64,000 nucleotides of DNA from Mycobacterium adipatum. Lineage in GTDB: Bacteria; Actinomycetota; Actinomycetes; Mycobacteriales; Mycobacteriaceae. Positions within the stretch are counted from its first letter, which is position 1, and each line of letters begins with the position of its first letter. Under the pieces are notes generated by a model. The model saw only the letters and a list, made by a program, of their open reading frames with translations. It did no database searches and was not told the DNA's origin. Where the stretch lies: NCBI RefSeq assembly GCF_001644575.1, contig NZ_CP015596.1:1302001-1366000 (forward strand), read 5' to 3'. Position numbers and translations under genes: made by a program. Shown one piece after another: positions 42,971 through 51,269 of the stretch.

Positions 42971-43990
42971 ATGACTGCTGTCGCCGAACACCCGCCCGTG
43001 GACCAGACCGACGCCGATCCGGCCTTGCGGGTGCAGGATCTCACCGTGGACATCCGCACCATCGCCGGTACCGTTCGCGCCGTCGACCACGTCACCTTCG
43101 CCGCCCGCAGCGGTGAGACGCTGGCACTGCTCGGCGAATCCGGCTGCGGCAAGTCGATGACCGCCACCGCGCTGGTCGGCCTGCTGGAACCGGTCGCCCA
43201 GGTGGTCGACGGATCGGCGCGCATCGGTGACACCGATCTGATCACCGCGGACCGCAAAAAGCGCCGCGCGATGGCCGGCCCCGAACTGGCGATCGTGTTT
43301 CAGGACGCACTGACGGCGCTGAACCCGCTCTACACCGTCGGCACCCAGCTCGCCGAGCCGTTTCGCATCCACCACGGATTGAAAGCCAAGGAAGCCAAGC
43401 GTCGGGCCATGGACCTCATGACGCGCGTGGGTATCCCGCAACCCGAAGAGCGGATGAAGGCCTATCCGCACCAGTTCTCCGGCGGCATGCGGCAGCGCCT
43501 GCTCATCGCGATGGCCGTCGCGCTGAATCCGAAGGTGCTGATCGCCGACGAGCCGACCACGGCGCTGGATGTCACGGTGCAGGCGCAGATCATGGCCCTG
43601 CTCAAGAGCCTGCGCACGGAATACGACATGGCGGTCGTGCTGATCACCCACGACCTCGCCCTGGTCGCCGAGGAGGCGGACCGGGTTGCGGTGATGTACG
43701 CCGGGAGCATTGTCGAAACCGGCTCGGTTACCGAAGTTTTCGGCGATCCGAAGCACCCCTACACCAAGGGCCTGCTGGATTCGGTGCCCGTGGACGCCGT
43801 GCGCGGCGCCGAGCTGAAGTCCATCGGAGGCTCCCCGCCGGATCTGCACTCGATCCCGGCAGGCTGCGTCTACCAGGACCGCTGCCCACTGGTCCGCGAT
43901 ATCTGCCGCAGCACCCGCCCGGGTCTGCAGGACGTCGGCAGCCGACGCAAGTCTGCCTGCCATTTTCCCGGGGAGGTCAGCGATGTCTGA
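42971..43990 (+). CDS. ABC transporter ATP-binding protein (DppD/OppD type)
   Basis: The 339-residue ATPase has Walker A GESGCGKS, signature FSGGMRQR, Walker B VLIADEPTTALD and H-loop ITHDLALV. The C-terminal oligo-HPY extension carries the conserved Cys set (CVYQDRCPLVRDIC, then KSACHFP), a region reported to hold an Fe-S cluster in some Opp/Dpp ATPases. It energises uptake together with the next gene, with which it overlaps by 8 bp. Confidence 0.92.
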   Translation: MTAVAEHPPVDQTDADPALRVQDLTVDIRTIAGTVRAVDHVTFAARSGETLALLGESGCGKSMTATALVGLLEPVAQVVDGSARIGDTDLITADRKKRRAMAGPELAIVFQDALTALNPLYTVGTQLAEPFRIHHGLKAKEAKRRAMDLMTRVGIPQPEERMKAYPHQFSGGMRQRLLIAMAVALNPKVLIADEPTTALDVTVQAQIMALLKSLRTEYDMAVVLITHDLALVAEEADRVAVMYAGSIVETGSVTEVFGDPKHPYTKGLLDSVPVDAVRGAELKSIGGSPPDLHSIPAGCVYQDRCPLVRDICRSTRPGLQDVGSRRKSACHFPGEVSDV

Positions 43991-44993
43991 GCACCAGCAC
44001 GCCGACCAGGTGCTGTCGGTCCGTGACCTGACGAAGTCGTTCCGGGTGTCCGGCGGTAAGACGTTGCGCGCCCTCGACGGGATCAACCTGGACCTGGCCC
44101 GCGGTGAGACGTTGGGTCTGGTCGGCGAATCCGGGTGCGGCAAGTCGACGCTGGCCCGCACTCTGATGATGCTGGAGCGCCCGGACTCCGGATCGGTCAC
44201 CTTCGACGGTATCGATCCGTTCGGGCTCAAGGGTAAGGACCTGCTGACGTTCCGCCGTCGGGTGCAGATGGTGTTCCAGGATCCGTACGCCTCGCTGAAC
44301 TCCCGGATGACCGCGGCCGAGATCATTGCCGAGCCGTGGCGCACCCACAAGACGCTGCACGGCTCCCGCGCGGATCGGGACATGCGGGTTCGCGGTCTGC
44401 TGGATCTGGTCGGCTTGGGCGCCAAGGCCTTCGGCAAGTACCCGCAGGAGTTCTCCGGCGGTCAGCGCCAGCGCATCGGGATCGCGCGGGCGCTCGCGCT
44501 CGATCCCGAGGTCATCATCTGCGACGAACCGGTGTCGGCGCTGGACCTCTCGGTGCAGGCCCAGGTGCTCAATCTGCTCAACGATCTGCAGCGGGAACTG
44601 AAGATCTCCTACGTCTTCATCTCGCACGACCTGTCGGTGGTGCGCCACGTCGCCGACCGGGTGGCCGTCATGTATCTGGGCCGGATCATCGAGAATGGTC
44701 CCACCGAGCCCGTTTTCGACCGCGCGTCGCATCACTACACCGCGGCACTGATGTCGGCGGCCCCGAAACTGCGCGACAGCCAGCGCGGTGAGCGGATCCT
44801 GCTCAAAGGTGAGGTGCCCTCACCGTTGAACCCGCCGTCGGGTTGCCGGTTCCGCACCAGGTGCGCGGCGGCAACGGAAATCTGCGCCGAGCAGCGTCCG
44901 CCGCTGTCACTGGATGTGCTGGTGCCCGGACATGTCGCCGAGTGCCACCACCCCCGGATCGACGAGCAGCAGTCGGCGCTGTCGCACGCGTGA
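43983..44993 (+). CDS. ABC transporter ATP-binding protein (DppF/OppF type)
   Basis: The 336-residue ATPase has Walker A GESGCGKS, signature FSGGQRQR, Walker B VIICDEPVSALD and H-loop ISHDLSVV. The C-terminal Cys motif is CRFRTRCAAATEIC plus HVAECHHP. It forms the heterodimeric motor with the preceding ATPase. Its stop overlaps the start of the TSUP permease gene (GTGA), so the latter is cotranscribed and coupled. Confidence 0.92.
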   Translation: MSEHQHADQVLSVRDLTKSFRVSGGKTLRALDGINLDLARGETLGLVGESGCGKSTLARTLMMLERPDSGSVTFDGIDPFGLKGKDLLTFRRRVQMVFQDPYASLNSRMTAAEIIAEPWRTHKTLHGSRADRDMRVRGLLDLVGLGAKAFGKYPQEFSGGQRQRIGIARALALDPEVIICDEPVSALDLSVQAQVLNLLNDLQRELKISYVFISHDLSVVRHVADRVAVMYLGRIIENGPTEPVFDRASHHYTAALMSAAPKLRDSQRGERILLKGEVPSPLNPPSGCRFRTRCAAATEICAEQRPPLSLDVLVPGHVAECHHPRIDEQQSALSHA

Positions 44994-45721
44994 ACGAGCT
45001 GGGCGGCATGGGGATCGCGGTCATCGTGGTGGCGGTCCTGTTCGCGTCCTGCCTGCAGGGGTCCATCGGATTCGGCATGGGCATGCTCGCCGCACCCGTC
45101 GTCGCCGTGGTGGATCCCGGCCTGGTGCCGGGCACGTTGATCATGTTGGCGACCCTGCTCACCCTGATGGTCGTCATCAAGGAGCGCACCGCGATCGACA
45201 TGGCAGGTACTGGGTGGGCACTGCTCGGACGGATACCGGGCACCGTCGCCGGGGCACTGCTGCTGGCCGCGATTCCCGAACATGCGCTCGCGATCCTGAT
45301 CGCGACGGTGGTGCTCGGGGGAGTCGCGGTGACCGGGATGGGGTGGGTACCGGTACCGCGACGGCGCAATCTGGTGTTGGCCGGGGCGACCTCCGGAGTG
45401 CTTGGCACCGCGACGTCGATCGGTGGTCCGCCGATGGCGCTGGTATGGCAGCGCAGCGCGGGCCCGCAGCTGCGCGCCACCATGAGCAGCTTCTTCCTCA
45501 TCGGCTCGCTGATGTCGATCGCCATGCTGGCCCTCACCGGCGCCGTGGACCGGCACACCGTGGCCATGTTCGGTGCGCTGGTCCCGGCCGCGGTGCTGGG
45601 CTATGTCCTGTCCCGCTACGTCAATCGGCTACTCAACCCGCAGCGGCAGCGGTGGACGGCCATCACGGTCTCCCTGATCGGCGCGGTGGTGCTCATCATC
45701 CAACAGACGGGTCTGCTATGA
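44990..45721 (+). CDS. TSUP (TauE/SafE) family membrane permease
   Basis: The 243-residue protein has about eight hydrophobic helices. The family motif FASCLQGSIGFGMGMLAAPV lies in the first half and TSGVLGTATSIGGPPMALVW starts the repeat half, the two conserved TSUP blocks. Family members move sulfoacetate, taurine-derived or other small organic anions. Here it may export or import an organic acid linked to aldarate use (inference). GTG start overlaps the DppF stop; its own stop overlaps the IclR start (ATGA). Confidence 0.82.
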   Translation: MNELGGMGIAVIVVAVLFASCLQGSIGFGMGMLAAPVVAVVDPGLVPGTLIMLATLLTLMVVIKERTAIDMAGTGWALLGRIPGTVAGALLLAAIPEHALAILIATVVLGGVAVTGMGWVPVPRRRNLVLAGATSGVLGTATSIGGPPMALVWQRSAGPQLRATMSSFFLIGSLMSIAMLALTGAVDRHTVAMFGALVPAAVLGYVLSRYVNRLLNPQRQRWTAITVSLIGAVVLIIQQTGLL

Positions 45722-46512
45722 CCGAATCCACTGCGCGTGCCGGCGTCAAGTCGGCCGTGCGCACCGTCGCGTTGCTGGAGTACCTCGCCGCCCGCCACGA
45801 CAAGCCGGCCCGTATCCGTGAGATCAGCGAGGCGCTGGGCATGCCGCGCAGCAGCGCACATGCGTTGCTGCGCACCCTGATCGGCCAGGGTTGGGTGCGC
45901 ACCGATGAGACCGGCACGCTCTACGGGATCGGAGTCCGGGCCCTGCTGGTGGGCACCAGCTATCTCGACGGCGACCCGTACCTGCCGATGATCACACCGT
46001 TTCTCGACGACCTGCGCACCGACTGGGACGAGACGTTTCATCTGGGACGACTCGATGGCACCGATATCGTCTATCTGGCCACCCGGGAGTCCCCGCAGTA
46101 CCGGCGGGTGACCAACCGGGTCGGTCGGCGACTGCCCGCCTATGCCACCGCACTCGGCAAGGCGCTGCTGGCCGAACGGGTGGGTGCCGAGCGGCGCAGC
46201 CACCTGCCCCAGGATCTGGTGGCGCTGACACCGCGCACCCTCACCTGCCCCGATGCGCTCGACGAAGCGCTGGAGAACGCCCGCGTCCGTGGCTACGCGG
46301 CCGACGACGAGGAGAACACCACGGGGCTGAGATGTTTTGCGGTGGCGCTGCGCTACATCTGGCCCGCGCAGGACGCCATCAGCGCCTCGGTGCCGGTGTC
46401 GCGGCTGACCGCTGAACGCGAGCGGGAGCTCATCGCGGCGTTGTGCGCGGTCGGGGACAAGGTCAGCCGGGTGTTGCGGCCGGTCGCCAACGGTGACAAG
46501 TGGTTCGCCTGA
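45718..46512 (+). CDS. IclR-family transcriptional regulator
   Basis: The 264-residue protein has an N-terminal winged HTH (SAVRTVALLEYLAARHDKPA; REISEALGMPRSSAHALLR) and a C-terminal IclR effector domain (LPAYATALGKALLAE; DDEENTTGLRCFAVAL). IclR proteins often control sugar-acid and aromatic catabolism. It is the last gene of the transporter operon, coupled through ATGA. Two direct repeats GGACTTGYATCAA lie just downstream in front of gudD, its most likely target. Confidence 0.9.
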   Translation: MTESTARAGVKSAVRTVALLEYLAARHDKPARIREISEALGMPRSSAHALLRTLIGQGWVRTDETGTLYGIGVRALLVGTSYLDGDPYLPMITPFLDDLRTDWDETFHLGRLDGTDIVYLATRESPQYRRVTNRVGRRLPAYATALGKALLAERVGAERRSHLPQDLVALTPRTLTCPDALDEALENARVRGYAADDEENTTGLRCFAVALRYIWPAQDAISASVPVSRLTAERERELIAALCAVGDKVSRVLRPVANGDKWFA

Positions 46513-46541
46513 TGGGCGCGTCCGGCCAGCTCGGCCATGTC

Positions 46542-46586
46542 GGACTTGCATCAATTGATGCCATAACAGTGTTGGACTTGTATCAA
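46542..46586 (+). promoter_or_regulatory. direct repeats GGACTTGYATCAA before gudD
   Basis: Copies at 46542-46554 and 46574-46586 are 32 bp (three turns) apart. A perfect palindrome GCATCAATTGATGC (46548-46561) overlaps the first. The second lies over the -35 of gudD. This is a probable IclR operator. Confidence 0.6.
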
Positions 46587-46602
46587 CGGGCAAACTTAGG
46601 CT
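46572..46602 (+). promoter_or_regulatory. promoter of gudD
   Basis: TTGGAC (46572-46577), a 19-nt spacer and TAGGCT (46597-46602), 7 nt before ATG 46610: a leaderless start is likely. Confidence 0.55.
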
Positions 46603-46609
46603 GGCGGGT

Positions 46610-47968
46610 ATGAGCGCGCAGACTCTCAGCCGGGGTCCCATCGTCACCGAGATGCGGGTCGTCCCCATCGCCGGCCACGACAGCATGCTGCTGAATCTCA
46701 GTGGCGCACATGGCCCCTTCTTCACCCGGAACCTGGTGATCCTGTCCGACTCCGACGGCAATACAGGCGTCGGAGAGGTACCCGGCGGCGCAGCCATCCA
46801 GACCACGCTGGAGGACGCCCGCAGCCTCGTCGTGGGACGCGGTATCGGCGCCTACCACGCGGTGCTCGCCGATATCCGGCGTACCTTCGCCGATCGGGAC
46901 TCCGGTGGGCGTGGCGCGCAGACCTTCGACCTGCGCGTCACCGTGCATGCGGTGACCGCCGTCGAGTCCGCCCTGCTGGATCTGCTCGGTCAACACCTGG
47001 GAGTATCGGTGGCCGCACTGCTCGGTGACGGTCAGCAGCGGGACCGGGTGCAGGCCCTGGGATATCTGTTCTTCGTCGGTGATCGCAACCGCACCGATCT
47101 GGCGTACCGCGGCCCGGCCGACGAGAACGCCGACGCCGACGACTGGCTGCGGATCCGCCACCACGAGGCGCTGACGCCGGAAGCGGTGGTGCGCCTCGCC
47201 GAGGCCGCCCGTGAGCGCTACGGCTTCCGCGACTTCAAGCTCAAGGGCGGGGTGCTGCCGGCCGCCGACGAAGCCAAGGCGGTCATCGCGCTGGCCGACC
47301 GGTTCCCGGACGCCCGGATCACCTTGGACCCCAACGGGGGATGGCTGCTGCGCGACGCCGTCACCACCTGCCGGGAACTCACCGGGGTGCTGGCCTACGC
47401 CGAGGACCCAGTGGGACCCGAGGGCGGTTTCTCCGGACGCGAGGTGATGGCCGAATTCAAACGAGCCACCGGCTTGCCGACCGCCACCAACATGATCGCC
47501 ACCGACTGGCGCGAGCTGGGACATGCCATCCGCTGCGGTGCCGTCGACATCCCGCTGGCCGATCCGCACTTCTGGACCATGAGCGGCTCGGTGCGTGTCG
47601 CCCAACTGTGCGACGCCTGGGGGCTGACCTGGGGATCGCACTCCAACAACCACTTCGACGTATCGCTGGCCATGTTCACCCAGGTGGCCGCCGCGGCGCC
47701 CGGCGAGATCACCGCCATCGACACGCACTGGATCTGGCAGGACGGCCAGCGCATCACCAAGGAGCCCTACCGCATCGTGGACGGCTATCTGGACGTACCC
47801 GCAGCGCCGGGCCTGGGCATCGAACTCGACGAGGACCGGGTGGCGGCCGCGCATGAGCTGTACCTGGCCGAGGGGCTCGGCGCCCGCGACGACGCCGTCG
47901 CCATGCAGTATCTGATCCCGGGCTGGAGCTTCGACAGCAAACGCCCCTGCCTGCAACGCAACCCGTGA
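46610..47968 (+). CDS. gudD: glucarate dehydratase
   Basis: The 452-residue enolase-superfamily protein is close in layout to E. coli GlucD. It has the N-terminal capping domain ([20 protein letters not shown]), KxK pair FKLKGG (Lys210/Lys212), metal stretch LDPNGGW, and the catalytic-His loop [12 protein letters not shown]. It dehydrates D-glucarate (and L-idarate in some enzymes) to 5-keto-4-deoxyglucarate, the substrate of KdgD at 31127. It is controlled by a promoter with IclR-type repeats and coupled by GTGA to the next dehydrogenase. Confidence 0.93.
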   Translation: MSAQTLSRGPIVTEMRVVPIAGHDSMLLNLSGAHGPFFTRNLVILSDSDGNTGVGEVPGGAAIQTTLEDARSLVVGRGIGAYHAVLADIRRTFADRDSGGRGAQTFDLRVTVHAVTAVESALLDLLGQHLGVSVAALLGDGQQRDRVQALGYLFFVGDRNRTDLAYRGPADENADADDWLRIRHHEALTPEAVVRLAEAARERYGFRDFKLKGGVLPAADEAKAVIALADRFPDARITLDPNGGWLLRDAVTTCRELTGVLAYAEDPVGPEGGFSGREVMAEFKRATGLPTATNMIATDWRELGHAIRCGAVDIPLADPHFWTMSGSVRVAQLCDAWGLTWGSHSNNHFDVSLAMFTQVAAAAPGEITAIDTHWIWQDGQRITKEPYRIVDGYLDVPAAPGLGIELDEDRVAAAHELYLAEGLGARDDAVAMQYLIPGWSFDSKRPCLQRNP

Positions 47969-48972
47969 CGATGAAGGTCCTCGTCGCCGACCGCAACCTG
48001 GTCCCGCACCGTCGTCGACTGGAGGCGGCCCTGCCGCCGGGTGTCAAGACGGTGTGGTCCGGTGCCGACGTGAGTCTGGACCGGTTGCGCGAGGCCGAAG
48101 TCTTCGTCGGGGGCCGGTTCACCGCCCCGATGGCAGCCGCCGCAGAAAAATTGCGCCTGGTCCATGTGGCCGGCGCCGGAACCGACCGGGTCGCGTTCGA
48201 GGCGCTGGGTGCCGATGTTGTGGTGGCCAACACCTTTCACCACGAGCGTTCCATCGCCGAATTCGTCATGGCCGCCGCCATCATGCTGCGCCGTGGATTC
48301 CTGCACCAGGACCGCGCGCTGCGCACCGGCGTGTGGGCCAGCTCGGTGTATGACGACACCATCGTCCAGCCGCCCACCCTGCACGGAGCCCGGATCGGGT
48401 TCGTCGGGTTCGGCCATATCGGTCAACAGGCGTGGAAGCTGTTGAGCACCTTGGGCTGCCAGGGGGCCGCCGTGACCGGATCGGGGCGGGTGCGCGACGG
48501 TGCGGGCCTGTCATGGGCCGGTGATGCGTCCCGGCTCGACGACCTCGCCGGCGAGTCGGATGTGCTGGTGGTCTCGGCGCCGTTGACCCGCGAGACCACC
48601 GGCATGATCGGTCGTCATCAGCTCGGCGCACTGGGACCCGACGGTGTCCTGATCAATGTGGGGCGAGGCCCGCTGGTCGACGAGAACGCGCTCTATGACG
48701 CGCTGTTGACCGGTCGCCTCGGGGCGGCCGCCATCGACGTCTGGTACCGGTACCCCGACGCTCCGAATGGTCCCGCCGCGGTGTGTGCGCCGAGTGCGTT
48801 GCCGTTCGCCGAGCTGCCGAACGTGTTGATGACCCCGCACGCCTCGGGGGTCACCGCCGACACCTTCGAGGGCAGAACCGACGATATCGCCGCCAACATC
48901 GGCCGACTCTTCCGAAATGAGCCGCTGCACAATATTGTTCGTCCAAGCAGCGTTCACCCGAGCGCGTCGTAG
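47965..48972 (+). CDS. D-isomer 2-hydroxyacid dehydrogenase
   Basis: The 335-residue protein has NAD-binding [13 protein letters not shown], catalytic Arg in [11 protein letters not shown], a His in MTPHASGVT and an acidic region at DVWYRYPD where the catalytic Glu normally lies (the exact Glu is not clear). The substrate is probably a keto acid derived from aldarates or glyoxylate/tartronate-type intermediates. It is coupled to gudD through a 4-bp overlap. It is distinct from the paralog at 38092. Its 3' end overlaps the converging esterase by 19 bp. Confidence 0.83.
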   Translation: MTMKVLVADRNLVPHRRRLEAALPPGVKTVWSGADVSLDRLREAEVFVGGRFTAPMAAAAEKLRLVHVAGAGTDRVAFEALGADVVVANTFHHERSIAEFVMAAAIMLRRGFLHQDRALRTGVWASSVYDDTIVQPPTLHGARIGFVGFGHIGQQAWKLLSTLGCQGAAVTGSGRVRDGAGLSWAGDASRLDDLAGESDVLVVSAPLTRETTGMIGRHQLGALGPDGVLINVGRGPLVDENALYDALLTGRLGAAAIDVWYRYPDAPNGPAAVCAPSALPFAELPNVLMTPHASGVTADTFEGRTDDIAANIGRLFRNEPLHNIVRPSSVHPSAS

Positions 48973-50108
48973 ATCAGCCGGAAATAGCGATCGGTCCGTG
49001 CCGAACCCTCGATACCGGGGCCCATCTTGTTCATCACATAGGAGATGGTGGTGCGCCGGTCCGGGTTCATCGACTCCCAGGACCCGCCCCAGCCGCCCCA
49101 GAAGCAGATCTTGCCGTCCGGGATGTAGCCGATGGCCGGGCTCGGTAACCCATAGCCGAGTCCCATCCGCAGTCGGTGGCCGGCCAGCACCAGATCGGGC
49201 CCCTCGATCTGGGGGTCGAAGATCCGCTCGACGGTCTCCGGCCTGAGTAGCTGTACCCCATCGACGTTGCCGCCCAACGAGATCGCCGACAGGATCTTGG
49301 TCAGGGCCCGGGCGTTGGTGTGACCGTTGGCGGCGCCGATATCGGCCGCCCGCCACGCCGCGGAGTTGGCGACCAGCGGGTCCGGCGCCGGGCCGGTGAA
49401 GGTCTTGAGCATCTGCTCGGTCCACTGGTCCATCGGCGGAATCCCCTCGAACGGGTCCGCGGGAGCGATGATCTCGGCGATGCGCTCGTCATCCTCGGGT
49501 CGGGCGCCGATCTGGAAGTCGGCGCCGAGCGGTCCGGCGATCTCCTCGGCGACGAACCGCTTCAACGACTGGCCGGTGACCCGGCGCAGGACCTCCCCGA
49601 TCAGATGGCCGTGGGTCAGCGCGTGGTACCCGGTGGCCGTACCCGGTTCCCACCACGGCGTCTGCGCGGCGAGCATGGCGGTGGAACGGTCCCAGTCCAG
49701 GATGTCCTCGGGCGTCACCGGTTGCTCCCACCCGGACACACCCGAGGAGTGGGTGAGCAGATGCCGGAATTCGATGTGCTCCTTGCCGGCGGCCCCGAAC
49801 TCCGGCCACACCTGCGCCACCGGGGTGTGCGCCTCGATCAGCCCACGGTCGATGAGCATCAGGGCGGCCAGAGCGGTGATGTTCTTGGTCGAGGACCACA
49901 CGTTGACGATGGTGTCTGCCGTCCAGGGCCGGGTCCGGGCGGCGTCGGCATACCCGCCCCAGATGTCCACGACGAGCTCACCGCCGATATCGATGGCGAT
50001 GGCGGCACCGCACTCCTCGCCATCGGCGATGGCTCGGCCCAGCGCGTGCGCGAGCGCAGCGAACTGCGGTGTGAAGTGTCCCTCGACGTTTCCCATGCCC
50101 GACATCAT
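48954..50108 (-). CDS. serine beta-lactamase-fold esterase/hydrolase
   Basis: The 384-residue class C beta-lactamase-like protein has the nucleophile motif SSTK in NVWSSTKNITALA. A Tyr in GYHALTHGHLIGEVLRR takes the YxN place, and the C-terminal WGGWGGS replaces KTG. This is typical of EstB/LipL-type esterases rather than drug-hydrolysing lactamases. No signal peptide is evident, so it is probably cytoplasmic. Start at 50108 or at the ATG at 50096 (MGNVEGHF); the latter fits family N-termini well. Confidence 0.83.
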   Translation of the reverse strand: MMSGMGNVEGHFTPQFAALAHALGRAIADGEECGAAIAIDIGGELVVDIWGGYADAARTRPWTADTIVNVWSSTKNITALAALMLIDRGLIEAHTPVAQVWPEFGAAGKEHIEFRHLLTHSSGVSGWEQPVTPEDILDWDRSTAMLAAQTPWWEPGTATGYHALTHGHLIGEVLRRVTGQSLKRFVAEEIAGPLGADFQIGARPEDDERIAEIIAPADPFEGIPPMDQWTEQMLKTFTGPAPDPLVANSAAWRAADIGAANGHTNARALTKILSAISLGGNVDGVQLLRPETVERIFDPQIEGPDLVLAGHRLRMGLGYGLPSPAIGYIPDGKICFWGGWGGSWESMNPDRRTTISYVMNKMGPGIEGSARTDRYFRLIYDALG

Positions 50109-50122
50109 GCGCCGGGCCGGGG

Positions 50123-50671
50123 CTACCAGTTGTGGTATCCGCCTTCGGGGCCCAGCATCCGCTCCAGTCGGCTGCGGCCGATCTTGGCCAGCTCGTTGCG
50201 CAGCACCTTGCGCTCCATCTCGGCGTCATGGTGCATCCGGTCGGACAGTGCGGCCAGCACGTCGGCGGCGCAGTGCCCGTCGACGTACATCACGAACGGG
50301 AAACCGTAGCGGTCGACATAGCCGCGCGACGCGGCACTCAGTGCTGTCATGGTTGCGGCGTCGTCATCCCAGACCGCGCACTGCTCGGCATGCGACCTGG
50401 GGCTGCGCGGCCGGCGTCCGACATCCGGGCAGGTGTCCAGAATCTGGTCGATGGCGGCCTCGGGCAGTTCGAACAACAGCGCGTCGGCGCGGCGGAACAG
50501 CGTCTCATGGTCGGCGTATGGGCGCCCCCTGGCCAGGTCACGAGCCATCGCATAGCTGTTACAGCACTCGTAGAGGGCGTGCACCGCCTTGCGTTCGGGC
50601 AACGTGTTGAACACGTCGAGGCCGATTCCTTGATGCAGTAGCACGCATCCATGATCGAAGGGCCAGGACAC
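50123..50671 (-). CDS. OHCU-decarboxylase-like protein (UraD family)
   Basis: The 182-residue protein is of the 2-oxo-4-hydroxy-4-carboxy-5-ureidoimidazoline decarboxylase family (uric acid breakdown). It has VFNTLPERKAVHALYECCNS, RPYADHETLFRRAD, the SHAEQ block (family SxAEQ), and GFPFVMYVDGHCA. The position of the catalytic His in the family HPxxG motif is Cys here (DTCPDVG), so classical activity is doubtful. GTG start. No uricase or HIU hydrolase gene is adjacent. It is cotranscribed with nothing obvious. Confidence 0.7.
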   Translation of the reverse strand: MSWPFDHGCVLLHQGIGLDVFNTLPERKAVHALYECCNSYAMARDLARGRPYADHETLFRRADALLFELPEAAIDQILDTCPDVGRRPRSPRSHAEQCAVWDDDAATMTALSAASRGYVDRYGFPFVMYVDGHCAADVLAALSDRMHHDAEMERKVLRNELAKIGRSRLERMLGPEGGYHNW

Positions 50672-50714
50672 GCCCGGGTTACCGCTTGTTACAGCGGTGC
50701 TAAATCACCGCTGG

Positions 50715-51203
50715 TCAGTGCCCGCCGGCCTTGAACCGTTCCACCGAACGCGCCAGCTCGGCCTCGGCCTCTTCGCGGCCGGCCCAGTCCGCGGCCTTGA
50801 CGAACTTGCCCGGCTCCAGATCCTTGTAGTGCACGAAGAAGTGCTTGATGGCTTCCAGCTCGAACGGCGGCACGTCGGCGAGGTCCTGGATGTGATCCCA
50901 GCGCGGGTCGCCGGCGGGCACACAGAGCAGCTTGTCGTCGCCGCCGGCCTCGTCGGTCATCTTGAACATCGCGACCGGGCGGGCCTCGACGATGCAGCCC
51001 GGGAACACCGACTCCGGCAGCAGCACCAGCGCGTCCAGCGGATCGCCGTCCTCGCCGAGGGTGTCGGCGAAGAAGCCATAGTCGGCCGGGTAGCCGAAGG
51101 ACGTGTAGAGGTAGCGGTCCAGCTTCACGCGACCGGTCTCGTGGTCCACTTCGTACTTATTGCGCGAACCCTTGGGGATCTCGATGACGACGTCGAACGA
51201 CAC
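50715..51203 (-). CDS. ppa: inorganic pyrophosphatase
   Basis: The 162-residue family I soluble pyrophosphatase has [18 protein letters not shown] at the N-terminus and the signature DGDPLD with surrounding acidic metal ligands. Tyr and Lys residues in [12 protein letters not shown] are also conserved. It hydrolyses PPi to drive biosynthesis. GTG at 51203 follows GAAGGAGC and gives the same length as Rv3628. The frame continues upstream antisense to dacB, which is not real. It is divergent from dacB. Confidence 0.95.
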   Translation of the reverse strand: MSFDVVIEIPKGSRNKYEVDHETGRVKLDRYLYTSFGYPADYGFFADTLGEDGDPLDALVLLPESVFPGCIVEARPVAMFKMTDEAGGDDKLLCVPAGDPRWDHIQDLADVPPFELEAIKHFFVHYKDLEPGKFVKAADWAGREEAEAELARSVERFKAGGH

Positions 51204-51256
51204 CGGCGTTGCTCCTTCGGCTGGCTTGGTCTGGCGGGTCCACCCTAGAGGAGCGA

Positions 51257-51262
51257 TACGCT
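51257..51262 (+). promoter_or_regulatory. -10 box TACGCT for dacB
   Basis: The hexamer ends 7 nt before ATG 51270; a leaderless start is likely. Confidence 0.5.
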
Positions 51263-51269
51263 GCACGTT

